Source of the DNA: Paralvinella palmiformis
Taxonomy: Eukaryota; Annelida; Polychaeta; Terebellida; Alvinellidae
Length of the DNA stretch: 64,000 bases
Reading direction: 5' to 3'
NCBI GenBank assembly: GCA_025642065.1
Contig: JAODUP010000188.1
Coordinates: 972,501-1,036,500 of the forward strand
Positions 24,434 to 36,873 of this stretch are shown here, one piece after another (the stretch's first letter is position 1; every line of letters begins with the position of its first letter). The translations under genes were made by a program, and so were the position numbers. The notes under the pieces are model-generated. The model saw nothing but the letters and a program-made list of their open reading frames with translations. It did no database searches and had not been told where the DNA came from.

Positions 24434-24949
24434 GACATATGTATATCATTGTCACCAATTTATCGTCATCGTATTTAACATCATCATCTTCCCATTTATA
24501 CATCACGATACGCATAAAACACAATTTAAATGTTCCTTACCACTAACAGACGTGTAGATAAATATCTTGTTCAGTTAAGACATTTTATCATTACTCCAAA
24601 TATTCATCTGCATACATGCATTACAGATGAATGGCACGCGTGTTTGTATCGGGTTGTATGTGAGTGAAAGTGTGCGTGCATACGTACTTATGTGTGTGCG
24701 TGTATATGCTTCACCAGATGGGTGGCTCAGATGACATTTGACGAATTTCTTAGTTATTTGCTCGCGCTTTTGACATGAAATACTATTTATATGACGCAGA
24801 AAAGTTATGGCCGACGATTTGTATTTGGTGGAGGGGCCTCTGGTAAAAAGCCCCCTCCCCCCAACAGGTGATTGTATGGCGGTTATCAGATTGCCATTGT
24901 TCACCAGCGTTTGTACTCCAATAATGGATTATATATACCTCACTACCGA

Positions 24950-27620
24950 GGATCAGTAAGAACCTTTACCATAATCTGAACAATGTGGGGCAGCCAATGT
25001 AGAGATCTAAGAACAGGAATAAAATGGGGGAACGTAGATGAACGTTTGACTATGCGGGCTAAGGAATTTTGGACATATTGTAGTTTTTTAAGATCGCGAC
25101 AGGATAAGGAACGGAACAGAGAGCTTGCAGTAGAGCTTGCTGCTGACCAAAGCATTTGCGACGGCGACTGCTATGTTTTCGGTCAGATGAGGCCTGATTC
25201 TTCTGAGGTCGCGAAGACCTAGAAAACCAGACCTACACGCCGATGCAACGTGGCTCGAGAAAGAAAAAAAACACCTCAGTTACCAGCTTTGTCCGTAGGA
25301 CTAATAATACTCACTACCTAATATATCAACAGGAAAAAACAGCCAACTTTTCTCGCTGTGATTTCTTACCAAGCTAAATGAATTCTGTTTTATACGGGTT
25401 TAGTTTTAGTTTATTTCTTGTCATCCAGCTTTGGCGTGTTTGGAGTGTCGCAATTGCAGTAGGAAAATTGGTTGGTGTAAATGATGATTGATGTTTTACG
25501 GCCACTTTTGTGCACAAGGTAGGCTAAATGGGCCGAGCGCCCCCAAAGGTAATGAAGCGAAGTGAAAATTAAACAAAGTTCAGATATGCTCACGCCGAGA
25601 TTCGAACACGGGTGGTAGTGATCTGTGGTCCAACACGCTACCACTAGACCACGGAGGCGTAAGTGATATATATATATCTGGGTGTCGTCTGCGTGGAAGT
25701 GGTAATTAACTGTTTTGTATGTGGAAAGTATTGTATACAAGGAGAACACAATTGTGCCCAGAACTGCTCTTTGGGGAACGCCATATATTAAGTCTCCCGG
25801 ATCAGACAGCTAGTACGCCACCGACTTTAACACATTGATTACTATTCCCCCAGGTAGGAAGCGAACCAATCAAAGACCACTCCACTCAAGCCAAACCAAG
25901 ATGACAGACAGTTCAAGAGAACTCTATGATCAATAGTGTCAAAGGCAGCCGACAGGTCTAGCCTTTTGACAACGAAGTATGTATATGATTCTTTATACAC
26001 AGTAGAACAGTCTCGGTAGAGTTGCCTGTCTTGTACGCAGACTGGTCGTGTTTGCTTGGGTTGTTAGTATCCAAGTGTTGCTTAAGTTCCGATGCACTGA
26101 CTCGCTCCACTAGCTTATATATGAAACAAAGGCCAGATACTAGACGGTAATTTTTAGCTCGTCCTTGGACAATTACGTTTCTTTTTAATCAGAGGAGTAA
26201 CAACTGCTTGTTTCCAACTACATATATAAAACCCTCAGCCAAAGAACAGTTTACTAATTTTATAATGGAAGGTAGTAAGATATCGGAAAATTCTCTAACC
26301 AAATGGGTGGGCTAGGGGTCAAGCATGCACGATTTTGTGGGTGAGGCAAGCAACACTTTGTGGAATTGCTCTTGCGTTGTGGGAGAGAAACATTCCAACT
26401 TGGCAGAGGCGATGTCTGGCGAGATGAGCTTGAAAAAGACTGGTTTCTGAAACTATTGTGTATTTGGGTGATTTTGTTTGTGAAAAAAAAAGCTGAACAT
26501 ATTTGCGACGGATCTGTCGTTTTTACCCTGGGACAAGACAATTTCTGGCTTGTGGTGCAAGATGCCGTTCTTTCCACAAGATGCAGTTCTTTTCACAAGA
26601 TGCAGTTCTTTCCACAACTTTTTCGAGTCATCCTAATTGTTATGGATGATGTCAGTATAGAAGTTAACCTTTGCTTTGCTGGTGATAGCGTTACATTTAC
26701 TGATTTGCCGTCGCAGCTTTGATCTGTTGAAAGGGGAGGTGTTCTTTCTCCAGGTCCTTTCGGCTTGTCTACGAAACTGTTTGGCTTCACGATATTGCTG
26801 AGTTATCCATACTGGCTTAGGTTTGGTTAGACATTTGGTTTTAAGTGGTGCGTGTTAGTCTAGTACATAGGAAAGATTACTAATATATTGAGCATAAATG
26901 TCAGAAGCATTGCGGAAGGGTGATGAGACAAAAGCGGTGTTGAGTAAATCACATCTCATTTGACCACGATCTATTCTGTGATATTGACGAAACGTAATCT
27001 ATTTAGTTGTGTATTTTGATGGTGATCCGAAATCTAACTTACAGCAAACACAAAAATTATCGCTGATACAACCAATATTGGAAACATTATCAATACCCGT
27101 GAAGTCCGATGGAGTAATAAGACAATTGAGAGTGTGACCGTGGATGTGAGTTGAGAAAGCCAGGTGTTGGATCAGATTGCAAGAATCTAGCATTGATTTG
27201 AAATTTAAACTACTTCTGGTGTCGGTATCCAAGTGGATATTAAAATCACTATAGAATAACGTTGGAGACGATAAAATGACATGAACTCATCCAAGAACAT
27301 TGAGATTCCAGAATCAGGAGGTCTGTAGATTGACGCAAAATTGTTCATATTATTGCACCATTTTACAGAGACATTTTCAAATGAGCCCAAACCGGGCGTA
27401 GTCACCATCAAACCGTCAAAATTAAATTTTAATAGGGAAACCCACACCACCTCCAGTGTTTCCATAATAGGGTCTATGATACAATGAGTAACAACCATGT
27501 GGAGTGAGATCATTGACAAATGACGGTGTATCGTTTACCCGAATGTGTGTTTCGGTTAGCCCCAAAATGTCAATGGGCGGACCCTTAATTGTTCCTGATC
27601 GAATGGCAGTTGCCGAAAAG
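24950..27620 (-). mobile_element. CR1/L2-type LINE, decayed, nearly full span
   Basis: Read 5' to 3' on the minus strand: endonuclease motifs (ILGLTETHI, then DFNIHLDTDTR and THIHGHTLNCLITPSD at about 27.1 kb), a linker with REAKQFRRQAERTWR, RT remnants (a GVPQ-like motif near 25.77 kb), and a C-terminal piece with SLARIVKRS and SLHWLPHIVQI near 25.0 kb. Frames are broken throughout. A SINE family 1 copy (25478-25662) interrupts it. A triple repeat of about 20 bp occurs at 26557-26617. Copy 27630-29245 lies directly upstream in the same orientation. Confidence 0.75.
25478..25662 (-). repeat. SINE family 1, full-length copy inside a LINE
   Basis: On the minus strand the head reads GCCTCCGTGGTCTAGTGGTA (A box) and then GTTCGAATCTCGG (B box), followed by the family body with the plus-strand block GGTAGGCTAAATGGGCCGAG. 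It is the best-preserved Pol III promoter of the family here. Insertion into a dead LINE makes it younger than that LINE. Confidence 0.85.
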
Positions 27621-27629
27621 AAAATTAAT

Positions 27630-29245
27630 AGGCCCAGACTTAATAATAATAATAATAATAATGTATATTTAATAAAGTGCCCTTACTAGCAGGAACCATT
27701 CAAAGGCGCTGTACAAATAATATGTAATATAATAATACCCCAAATAATATGTCTGTAAAAACCCTGTAATGATTTAAAAGATAATAATTATTTATCTGTG
27801 AAAGCGACCTTAAACAGGTGTGTTTTTAGAAGAGACTTAAAATTTCCAAGAGACGACGCATTTCTAATATTTGCCGGCAACTTATTCCACAAAGTGGGGG
27901 CTGCAACACTAAACGCAGAATCACCATATGACTTGAGCCGAGACACTGGCACCTGCAATAGTATCTGACTGGATGACCTGAGTTTTCGGGATGACTTTCT
28001 AATGGAAACCAGTTCACACAGGTATTCTGGCGCCATATCATTAATAGATTTATAAGTTATTAACATAATCTTAAAATGGATACGCTGTCTAACAGGTAGC
28101 CAATGTAGTTTTTGAAGAATTGGGGTGATATGATCATATTTTCTAGTATTTGTTACAATGCGAGCTGCACTATTCTGAATTCGCTGAAGGCGATTAATGT
28201 TATAATCAGATATGCCATATAACAGGGAGTTACAATAGTCTATACGAGATGTAACAAAGGCATGAACTACAGTTACAAGTGATTCTTGTGTCAAGAATGC
28301 TTTTAAACAGTGGATGTTCTTAAGATGGTAGTAGGCAGCTCGGCATACTGATGTGACATGTTCATGCATGTTAATACATTGGTCAAAAATAACCCCTAGA
28401 TTTTTTACTGACCCATTAGGGGTAATCGAAGATGCACCCATCTGTAATGCTGGTGTCTTTAGGGATTTAACACAATGTGGTAATGCCAAATATAAAATAT
28501 TTGTTTTATTATCATTTAGTTTTAGAAGATTTTGAGTCATCCATAGCCGAATATCGGCAATACAATGTTCTAAATTCTTCAAGGAAGAGGAGAAATTTAA
28601 CTCATTGTCAGGATCCAGTGATATATACAGCTGTGTGTCATCAGCATACAAGTGATATTTAACCCCACATCGCTGCGCAATGATCCCAAGAGGACGGGTA
28701 TACATTGTGAAAACCAGAGGACCAAGAACTGAACCCTGCGGTACACCAGATAACAAAAACTGAATGTCAGATAAAATACCATGAACAGACACTCTCTGGG
28801 AGCGTTGTTCCAGATAGGATCTAAACCATTCAAGTACTCTACCTGACAGACCAAACATGTCTTTTAACCTAGAGAAAAGTACATTATGGTCAACTGTATC
28901 AAATGCAGCAGACAGGTCCAGAAGAACAAGTATTACTGGCTTACCTTGATCAATTGACATCATAATATCATTTTTCATTCGAACCAAGGCTGTTTCAGTG
29001 CTGTGACCACTTTTATAGGCAGACTGTAGTGATTCATTAAGGTTATTATTGATTAAATATTTGTTTAGATGGAAAGCAACTGCCTTTTCTATAACTTTAG
29101 ATAAAACTGTAAGATTTGAAACAGGTCTGTAATTGTTTAGAATATTACAGTCCATAGTGTGTTTTTTATTAATGGTTTTACAAGGGCAGCTTTCATGGAT
29201 CTTGGGAAAACACCCAGAGATAATGATTTATTAACTATATTTGAC
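27630..29245 (-). mobile_element. CR1/L2-type LINE, 5'-truncated, RT nearly intact
   Basis: A 455-codon frame (29155-27788) contains the reverse transcriptase blocks in order: [38 protein letters not shown], catalytic YHLYADDTQLY, then the post-RT region with NSAARIVT and LHWLPVRQRI. The YADD residues are intact. A frameshift near 29150 separates it from upstream RT sequence (LGVFPRSMKAALVKPLIKN). The 3' end has the motif TACAGCGCCTTTGAA and an (ATT)n tail at 27640-27662 instead of poly(A), as in L2/CR1 elements. The endonuclease is missing; identity to unrelated sequence begins at about 29245. Confidence 0.9.
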
Positions 29246-29999
29246 CTCGATATCGCCAGCCAGCAGTAGGACGATGGACATTTGGACCATGGAGGCATCG
29301 TCAGAGAAACGAAGACAACGTGAAGTAGAACGAGAACAGTGAGCGAAAACAGACCAGTCGAGAGGCACTGGCCCACCGGAAAATAAATGCTGGTGTGTCT
29401 CACGGATGCTAGTGTCCCTGGATGCCCGAGTCACTGCGCAGCAGATCAACATCATAAAAATGCGCGCGAGTGGCAAATCCTTGCCGAGACGAGATGAATG
29501 GATGCACGACACAAAGTCGACAATATATGTATGGAATTATATACTTAATTGGCACTGAATTAGTAGTGAACATTGATTTAAAAATTGCCTAAAGTGGTAA
29601 ACACCAAGGGACAGCAACAATCTCCAACAACCGAACAATTTAGTAAGTTGAGACTGGTAATTGTGGCCTATTGGTGGTGCCTCCAATGAGATGGCATATA
29701 TGTGGCAAGTATGTAACAGGCAAAATATGTTATACTGAGGGAATTGTAAATGATGTGATTTGAGAAACCAAACACTACCAATGTAGAAACAACATTTACA
29801 GGCCTTGTACCTTTACATGATGTAACAGATGTTCCATTAATATTGTAGTTGTCCAGCGTTGTAGTTTGTGAATATTTGTCGAATTGCAAATGAGTTGAGA
29901 TGATATCCACGTCGAGACAACAACGAGTCACTACAACAGCTCACCTTATAAATAGATAATTGGTGATATATTAGTTGTTGCCCGCTGGTGTATTAACGT

Positions 30000-30064
<65 letters not shown>

Positions 30065-30350
30065 TGTTTGAATACTGTGTTGTGTTTACCTGACCGCTGC
30101 GCAGACAGACAGTGAAGCTATAATCAATAATACATATAAATAATATGCGCTGGTGATCTTAGTGAGTCAACAATTATGTGTTGAAGGAACCGTGACGTCC
30201 GTAGCCACGAAAAATCCAAGAATACAGAAAAAATCAATACTCTCAATATATAATCCCATTGTATGCACCTTTACGATAAAGATGATAAAACTTTTGTTGC
30301 TTACAAACACATATTGCCTGGTGTTTTGCTATGAATTGAAGACACGGAAA
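29246..30350. other. Intergenic; long (AT)n tract
   Basis: 29250-29520 is a GC-richer, repeat-like segment with no frame I recognise. An uninterrupted (AT)n tract of about 60 bp lies at 30002-30061. Nothing else was identified. Confidence 0.5.
30002..30061. repeat. (AT)30 microsatellite
   Basis: A pure AT run of about 60 bp, the longest in the window. Confidence 0.95.
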
Positions 30351-30354
30351 AAGG

Positions 30355-31985
30355 GATCTATTGTGAAATATTTCAAATACATTGAAATGTATTTAAATAC
30401 AAATACAAACACTTTTCATTTGGTCAAATACAAATATATTCATTTGTAAATATATTTAAATACAATTACTTCTGGGAGTATTTCAAATACAAATACTATT
30501 CAAATAAAAAGGACAAATTCATTGTTCGCTCCTTTGCTTTTATTCTGCTACACATATTGCATCACATCACAGTTTTTAGGTGGAGGCTATTGTCTGCGCA
30601 CTCTGCAGACCTTTATTGGGAACTACATGAGTTGCTTTTGCGGCCCTTAGATTATGGTTCCCAGTTCAGTTTGAATCATGGATCCAAAACTGAGGCTGTT
30701 TGGATTACGTCGTGCTCCTCGTATTTTCTCAGCCTTTTGTAGACAGGGTCCTTCAATGGCAAAACAAACTTCATAGTTGTGCATTTATTGTACAATTCTT
30801 CAAGCTCAGCCTTCAGAATACACACACAGGGCACGACCATGTTACCATCACAACTCTGTCACCCTGAACACAGTGGGTAGCAGTCTTAAAGGGCGTCAAA
30901 ACCTCTATCAAGTCTCTCAAAATGCTATGGCCATATAGGCAGCGAGTTGATGTTGCGCATCCAGAGCACGAAGGTTGTCATCAGGAACATTCAGTATGAA
31001 GCTTACCATTACTAGTTGAGATGATAAATATCAAACGTTTAGTTACCGCAGCAAGTCGCAGCCATGTTAACGTGGATTAGCTGGTGTATGGAATCTATGA
31101 ATGAGTTATATATGCTGGAAGGTTAGTCCTTTTATAGGAAAGATTAGATATACTCATTGCATTTAGTCAAAAGATGTTTCATATTATCCCTTGATTTCTT
31201 CTAATTATACTACATAATTGAGGATACTCTCCCTTTGATTGACAAAGAAACCATCAGAAGTCATTACATCAAAGATATTATTAAATGCAATTCATTATGA
31301 TCACAGAGAGAAAACAATTCATTCATGTTTGGGTGTGTGTGCAATTCAGTGATTAGATTGTTTCTATAAACAAATCATGTTGGTGACAAAGTATTCAGAT
31401 GAAAACATGAAATAAGTCTAGAAAAGTATTTTAATGTACTTAAAGATGTATTTGAAAAATCAAATACTTTGTAAAAGTATTTAAATACAAATACTTTTCA
31501 TTATAGAAAGTTCAAATACAAATACCCGAAAAAAGTTATTAAATACTTTCAAATACAAATACAAATGTATTTCACCTCTTGTCTGGTTTCAACGGATCAT
31601 CTTGTAGGGAATCAGCATATCTCCCAAGTGTGATCCGGGCCAAGGTAAAAGAAAACTCACTTACTCATTGCTAATTCATAGAACCACATTGGCAAGTCAT
31701 CCAAATAACATTCTGAACTGAACATGGTTTGACTACCATTAAAGTTGTGGTCCAACTACCAGACAGCCATATGAATTCGACCGCATTCTAAACACACAGG
31801 CTGGCAATTAATGGATTAAACAAAACGTCAAAATGAGAGTAAGCGGAAGAATGCAGAGATTTAGACTACTATCATTGACTGTGCCGAATAGACAACACCT
31901 AAGGGTCTCTACCCCAAATTTTAACAACAATAACAACAACAACAACTCTCAGTTGATCAAATGTAGGTTTTTTTCTGTCTGTCTG
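30355..31985 (-). mobile_element. hAT-type DNA transposon relic
   Basis: Both flanks (30360-30510, 31430-31570) are ladders of AAATACAAATAC motifs, typical of hAT subterminal regions. Between them, on the minus strand at 30590-30925, lies a transposase remnant. The right part (31500-31985) recurs at 20759-21225 without the transposase, indicating a deletion derivative of a related element. Confidence 0.65.
30590..30925 (-). pseudogene. hAT transposase fragment
   Basis: The frame has LRDLIEVLTPFKTATHCVQG, then ELEELYNKCTTMK, VYKRLRKYEEHDV and TASVLDP followed by a stop where the family has L-D-P-R-F-K. These blocks match the C-terminal half of hAT (ZBED-like) transposases just before the dimerisation region. 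The N-terminal zinc finger and most catalytic residues are absent. Confidence 0.7.
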
Positions 31986-33628
31986 TAGAGCACGTACAAA
32001 CGCTAGTTCGGTAAAATGGCTTGTCAACTTAAACACCAGGAAAGATCGGCTGACCCGGCTATTGTAGACCAACTGGTAACCTTGACACCAGGGACAGACC
32101 CAGAGAAAATATGGGCCGCTTTCGGAACACAATTCACAATTCAGCAAAAATACCTGGACATTCGAAAAACGAAGCATTAAAATTGGATCAGTAGAGGATC
32201 GGCTGAAATACCTTCGAGGTAATGTTCAAACTGAGCTCCGTCGAAGAACCTGAGATGGAAAGTGGAAACTGCGACAGTGATAATGAGGCTATGCTATTTA
32301 TGAAGAGGGACGTTGTACAGCGAGCGGCTGATCATTCCAAGTTACCTGCTAATCAGACCTGCTCAAATTGATAATTTGGGATCTGCTCCAGCGTCAGGCT
32401 ACGAAGTCAGTCTCTAGATCGCTCTGAAATGATGACAAAATCAATAAAGCCAACAAACAACTAAGGCTAAGGAAACCATCAAGTTCGGATGGACTTGCCG
32501 AACGTGTTTTGATAGGGGAGAGGGGTAGCTGTACTCTCATTAAATTTATGGAGTTGGTGTATTTGTTTTGGGAGGAAGGTTTGGCACGATGCCAATATCA
32601 TTCCGCCTCTAAGTGAACAAAGGGACAATAATTCCTGTCGTAATCAAACTGATATTTTACTATACAGAACAGTCCGGAAATTCGTTATTTTTAACGATAC
32701 CAAATGCAACTTTAATTGTTGAGTAAGGAAACTAATCAAAGGACAATGTTTGACAAATCGCTGTTTGACAAATGAAGGTATACCAATTTGAACTACTCTA
32801 CTTAAGCTTGGATGCATGTCCATCAAAGTTAATTAAGATGATCATACCGTGTCGTGGCGGCACGATAGTTAAAGTTGCTGGAAACATCGCCATATCAGAT
32901 CCCTTTCCATTTTTAAACGTTGTTAAACAATATTGCATGGACGACGACTCGACTGTTCAACCTACTATACACACACACACATATATAGTCGTGTGTTAGC
33001 TCTGTTGTGCAAGGGCCTTGCCTTCTGATGTTGTACTTTCCGATGTTTTAGCTCCTCCCCCATAAATGCACAAAGTAGAGTAGACACCCAAGACCTTGTC
33101 AATTGATCGACTTCACTATTAACCTCAGAGAACGGAATTGGTTGATGCAAATGTTGATCGTATCAACCCTCCTTGCTGTACGAATGTGTGACATGAATGC
33201 TATTCAAGATCGAGGCATCTAGTTAGAAGACTGGAAATATCCAAGAAAGACCAAGTTGGCTGTGAAAACAACAATAGGTCCTTCCAAAATCCATATACGT
33301 TTCCGGTGTCCGGGAATTAATCGCTAATGTCCAGCTTTGATGGATCGCATTGTCAGTGGAATGGATTTATCTTAATTATCTGTGTTGGTATCCGATACAA
33401 CAGCAGCTGCAGGCAGCAACAACAACACACAATTGACTATCTACAAAACAATCCAAATAAGGCTGGTTCAAACCTAGCCAAAAACCTGCGGCATTCCAAT
33501 CAAACCATGGCATATTATCTTGCAACACTCTAATTGCAGTTCCTGTTGGAAGGCGACGTAGATAGTAATAAGAGTCGTTGAGGACTGCACGCACCAGCTA
33601 TAGCTAAACAGGGACTTTGACTTGTTTT

Positions 33629-33679
<51 letters not shown>

Positions 33680-34480
33680 GGTTATGAAACAAGAATTTAT
33701 GACACGTTAAAGTATTAACACGGGGAACAGCTAATGCTGAAATATAAAGCCGCAATACATCGAAAATGGTCATAACTAGAGTGTTTTACCTCACAAACCA
33801 AAGGTAGTTAATTTACGTCTCACTTTAGACAGACGGTGTGTTGAATAACGGACGAAATTCAATATAGTCATTTGATGAAAACCATGAACAATGTGTATCC
33901 AGATAACAGTTATTATTTTAAAGAAACTGAAAGTTTTTTGCTGGAAGTAGTTTGTGATCATATTTATATAACATTTAACTTGTAATTTCTTGTGCTAGGT
34001 TAGCCATTCTTTGAAGAAGAAACAAATAGTTTCTTCTAATGCATGCATGCCAGGTCATAACCATTCTGTGAAAATCATATTTCACGGAATAATTTCTTTT
34101 ATCCTAGAATTTTGCTAATTGCCCAATTATTTCCACGGTATCACCTAGATAATTATAAAAAAATAATGAATACCATGTCCTTGGTGATATAAGCAACCGT
34201 GAACGTACAAAGATCTATTATGCAATTAATTCCGTGGCGTTTTTCCAGAGAATCATAACGCCAGACGCATTGAAATATAGCATTAACAACACCTAGAACA
34301 AGTGTTAACAACACAGAATAATCATATTCCCTCTAGTCCCAGCCGTCCCATCATCCAATCCATCCAGGCATGTTTAGAGAACAAGGAAGCGTGGCAATTA
34401 ACGACGCCGTCATGTCCACTACGAGATTACGTCGTGGTTTGCAGGAAAAGGCCCTGCGTCAGCCGGTGCCCGGGCCAACC
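31986..34480. other. Intergenic; no gene recognised
   Basis: A short plus frame from 32016 (54 codons) ends at a stop and resembles no family I know. An (AC)n(AT)n tract lies at 33629-33680. The right end grades into the mras promoter. Confidence 0.45.
33629..33680. repeat. (AC)n(AT)n compound microsatellite
   Basis: Intergenic, about 0.8 kb upstream of the mras promoter. Confidence 0.9.
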
Positions 34481-34499
34481 GCGTGCCTGGATATGTCGG

Positions 34500-34684
34500 T
34501 CAGCCAATCAGCGCTCGTTTCCAATTATAGCCACTTATAAAAACCAATGGGCGCCATGTTTGTTTGTGTGAGTTATTTCCCAGGCACCTCTAGCTACACA
34601 TTATCATGTCGACGAGGAGAACGAGTAGGGATTAGCTCGCTTCAGGCGACGTTCTCCCGTATTTCGTAGGCGAATATTGTTCAG
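34500..34684 (+). promoter_or_regulatory. mras: Putative mras promoter and non-coding first exon
   Basis: There are CCAAT boxes at 34504 and 34544 and a TATAAAA at 34536-34542, followed by a GC-richer segment that ends at a splice donor (TTCAG then GTAGGT, 34685). The first coding exon at 35305 has a good acceptor immediately before its 5' UTR portion, so an upstream non-coding exon is required. Choice of this donor is inference. Confidence 0.45.
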
Positions 34685-35325
34685 GTAGGTAGCGATTTCT
34701 GGATCGCGATTTCTGGATCGGTCGATTCGCTTGCGGACGACTGAGTATTTCGATCGGCTTCAATCGGTCAACACTTAACAATAACACCGACAGTGCATGA
34801 CACCTTCTTGTTGCTTCCAGGGTCTGCTTGTCTGTGGGCACCGGGAAAACTGCATAATACTTCGAGTGAAGGTCGCCTCGAAATGTTTATATTACTTGTA
34901 AATGGGTTCTTATCTATCATTTACGAGCGTACGCTATAAGTAATCGGTGAAGAGATTAATAACTTCAATTACAGATTTTCACTCAATCGTTTAATCGTAG
35001 AAAGTCCATTAATTAATTATTTAATAGAAAAAGCTTCAATTTTTTTCTTCTGTTGATTGGCTACCTCATAGAATATGATAGATAGAGTCTACTTGTCTTG
35101 TCTATATGTAATCATCATTAGATCATACTGTTCAGTTCATGTCAACTTGACATAGACCATTATTCCATTCCTTTATTATAAGTTTATAATGCAGCATCAA
35201 ACTGTGCGATTTGATTTGTTTAATCATTGTTTTGTTTTTATTGGTTTACATGATATATTATACACGTCTGCTTAATCAGTTATTGGCTTTTGCATGTATT
35301 TCAGGGTTCAGCACAGAAGATCAAA

Positions 35326-36873
35326 ATGTCGAAGCCACCGAACGAGAATGTCACCACGTACAAGTTGGTTGTGGTGGGGGATGGTGGAGTTGGCAAGTCG
35401 GCACTTACCATACAGTTCTTTCAGAAGATGTTTGTCCAAGACTATGACCCGACAATAGAAGACTCCTATATACAGCATACAGAAATCGATGGCAAATGGT
35501 GCATACTTGATGGTACGTATGTTGATTGTGTTTACTGAATGAACAGTTTACAGTGTAAACAAATATGTGAGTGTTTGTGACAGGATTGTTGACGTATATA
35601 GGAAACTAGTAGCAACGCTTGCAGTGTTTGAATTTTTGAATAATGTGCATTAAAATTACCTTATTGCAGTATTTCATATGGTTGCCATACCTTTTCTAGT
35701 TTTAGACACAGCTGGACAAGAAGAGTTCAGTGCAATGAGAGAACAGTACATGAGAAAGGGCGATGGTTTTCTTCTTGTATTCTCAGTGACAGATATCATA
35801 AGTTATGAGAATATAAAGAACTTCTTCACTCAGATTCTTCGTGTCAAAGACAGGTAATTGTTGGTCTCACTTAAACTGAAGCTGGTGTGTGCGAGATTTT
35901 AATAATTAACGTGTTCAGAAATGGTTCTGATGCAGCATAATTTCATAGATACTACTTAAACTTTTTGCTCTTGTGTTTTATAGGATTATATAATGTATTA
36001 GAGTAATGGCTTTCTACAGAAATGCTAACATAAAAAGAATGCTTGTTTTGATTAGGTATTGTATTGCCATTTGTGAAATGTATGTGCTTGGAATCTGTTC
36101 CAGGCAATAGAGTTGGTAAACTTTGAACTATCCAACCTGTTAACCTTTCTAGCAGCTTAGAAGTATTCCAAACGCTTGTACTGGTGTAACCGTGCATTTT
36201 CATAACAATAAGATCTAATTACCAATTATATAGAATTTCCCCATGACTGAATTTAGCCCACCATTAGCTTATTGGTATATATATATATATCAGTGTGATG
36301 GTATTCTGATACTGGGCTTGTCATTTACTTAAGTAATATTAACTATTCATAGAGAAGAATTTATATGTTGTTATAGATTTTGTTTGATTAAAATTTCTAT
36401 GCTCCATTTAATCAGAGATAATTTTATTTCAGGGAATCCTACCCAATGATACTTGTTGCCAATAAAGTAGATTTAGTACATCTACGAAAAGTCACTGAAG
36501 AACAAGGCAGAGAACTGGCAGCATCTCTAAAAGTATGTCCCTTTTCTATCTTGGTTATGTCATTGCATTAGCACTAATTTTCTGAAGCTTCACAAGTTTT
36601 ATCTTTGTATTTAATTTAGCCTGGAGATAGTTAAAAATGGTAAAAAATATCAGATTTGTTAAGTTATTCTTATGTATGGGGGCCAATTTATTTACCCGAA
36701 CATTTTATTTTATTTAGATCCCTTATATAGAAACCAGTGCCAAAGATCCACCTCTTAATGTAGACACAGCCTTCCACGAAGTCGTCCGCATCATACGAAA
36801 TCAGCCAGTTGAGGTTCGTGAGAAGAAAAGGAGGAAGCACGCATTTCACAGAAACAAGTGCACTATCTTATAA
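35326..36873 (+). CDS. mras: M-Ras-type small GTPase
   Basis: Four coding exons, 35326-35512, 35700-35853, 36433-36532 and 36718-36873, give a 198-aa Ras-family protein. All nucleotide-binding motifs are present: P-loop GDGGVGKS (18-25), switch [15 protein letters not shown] with Gln69 (equivalent of Ras Gln61), NKVD (124-127) and ETSAK (152-156). The N-terminal extension of about eight residues before the P-loop, the sequence DPPLNV after ETSAK, the basic tail and the C-terminal CTIL prenylation box match M-Ras rather than classical Ras or R-Ras. A Leu at the last position predicts geranylgeranylation. The protein is expected on the plasma membrane; M-Ras acts with SHOC2 and PP1 on RAF. The gene is tail-to-tail with slc35c1. 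Confidence 0.95.

Noticed and set aside
32016..32180. Short frame starting MACQLKHQERS
   Set aside because: It ends after 54 codons, matches nothing I know and lies in a repeat-rich interval.
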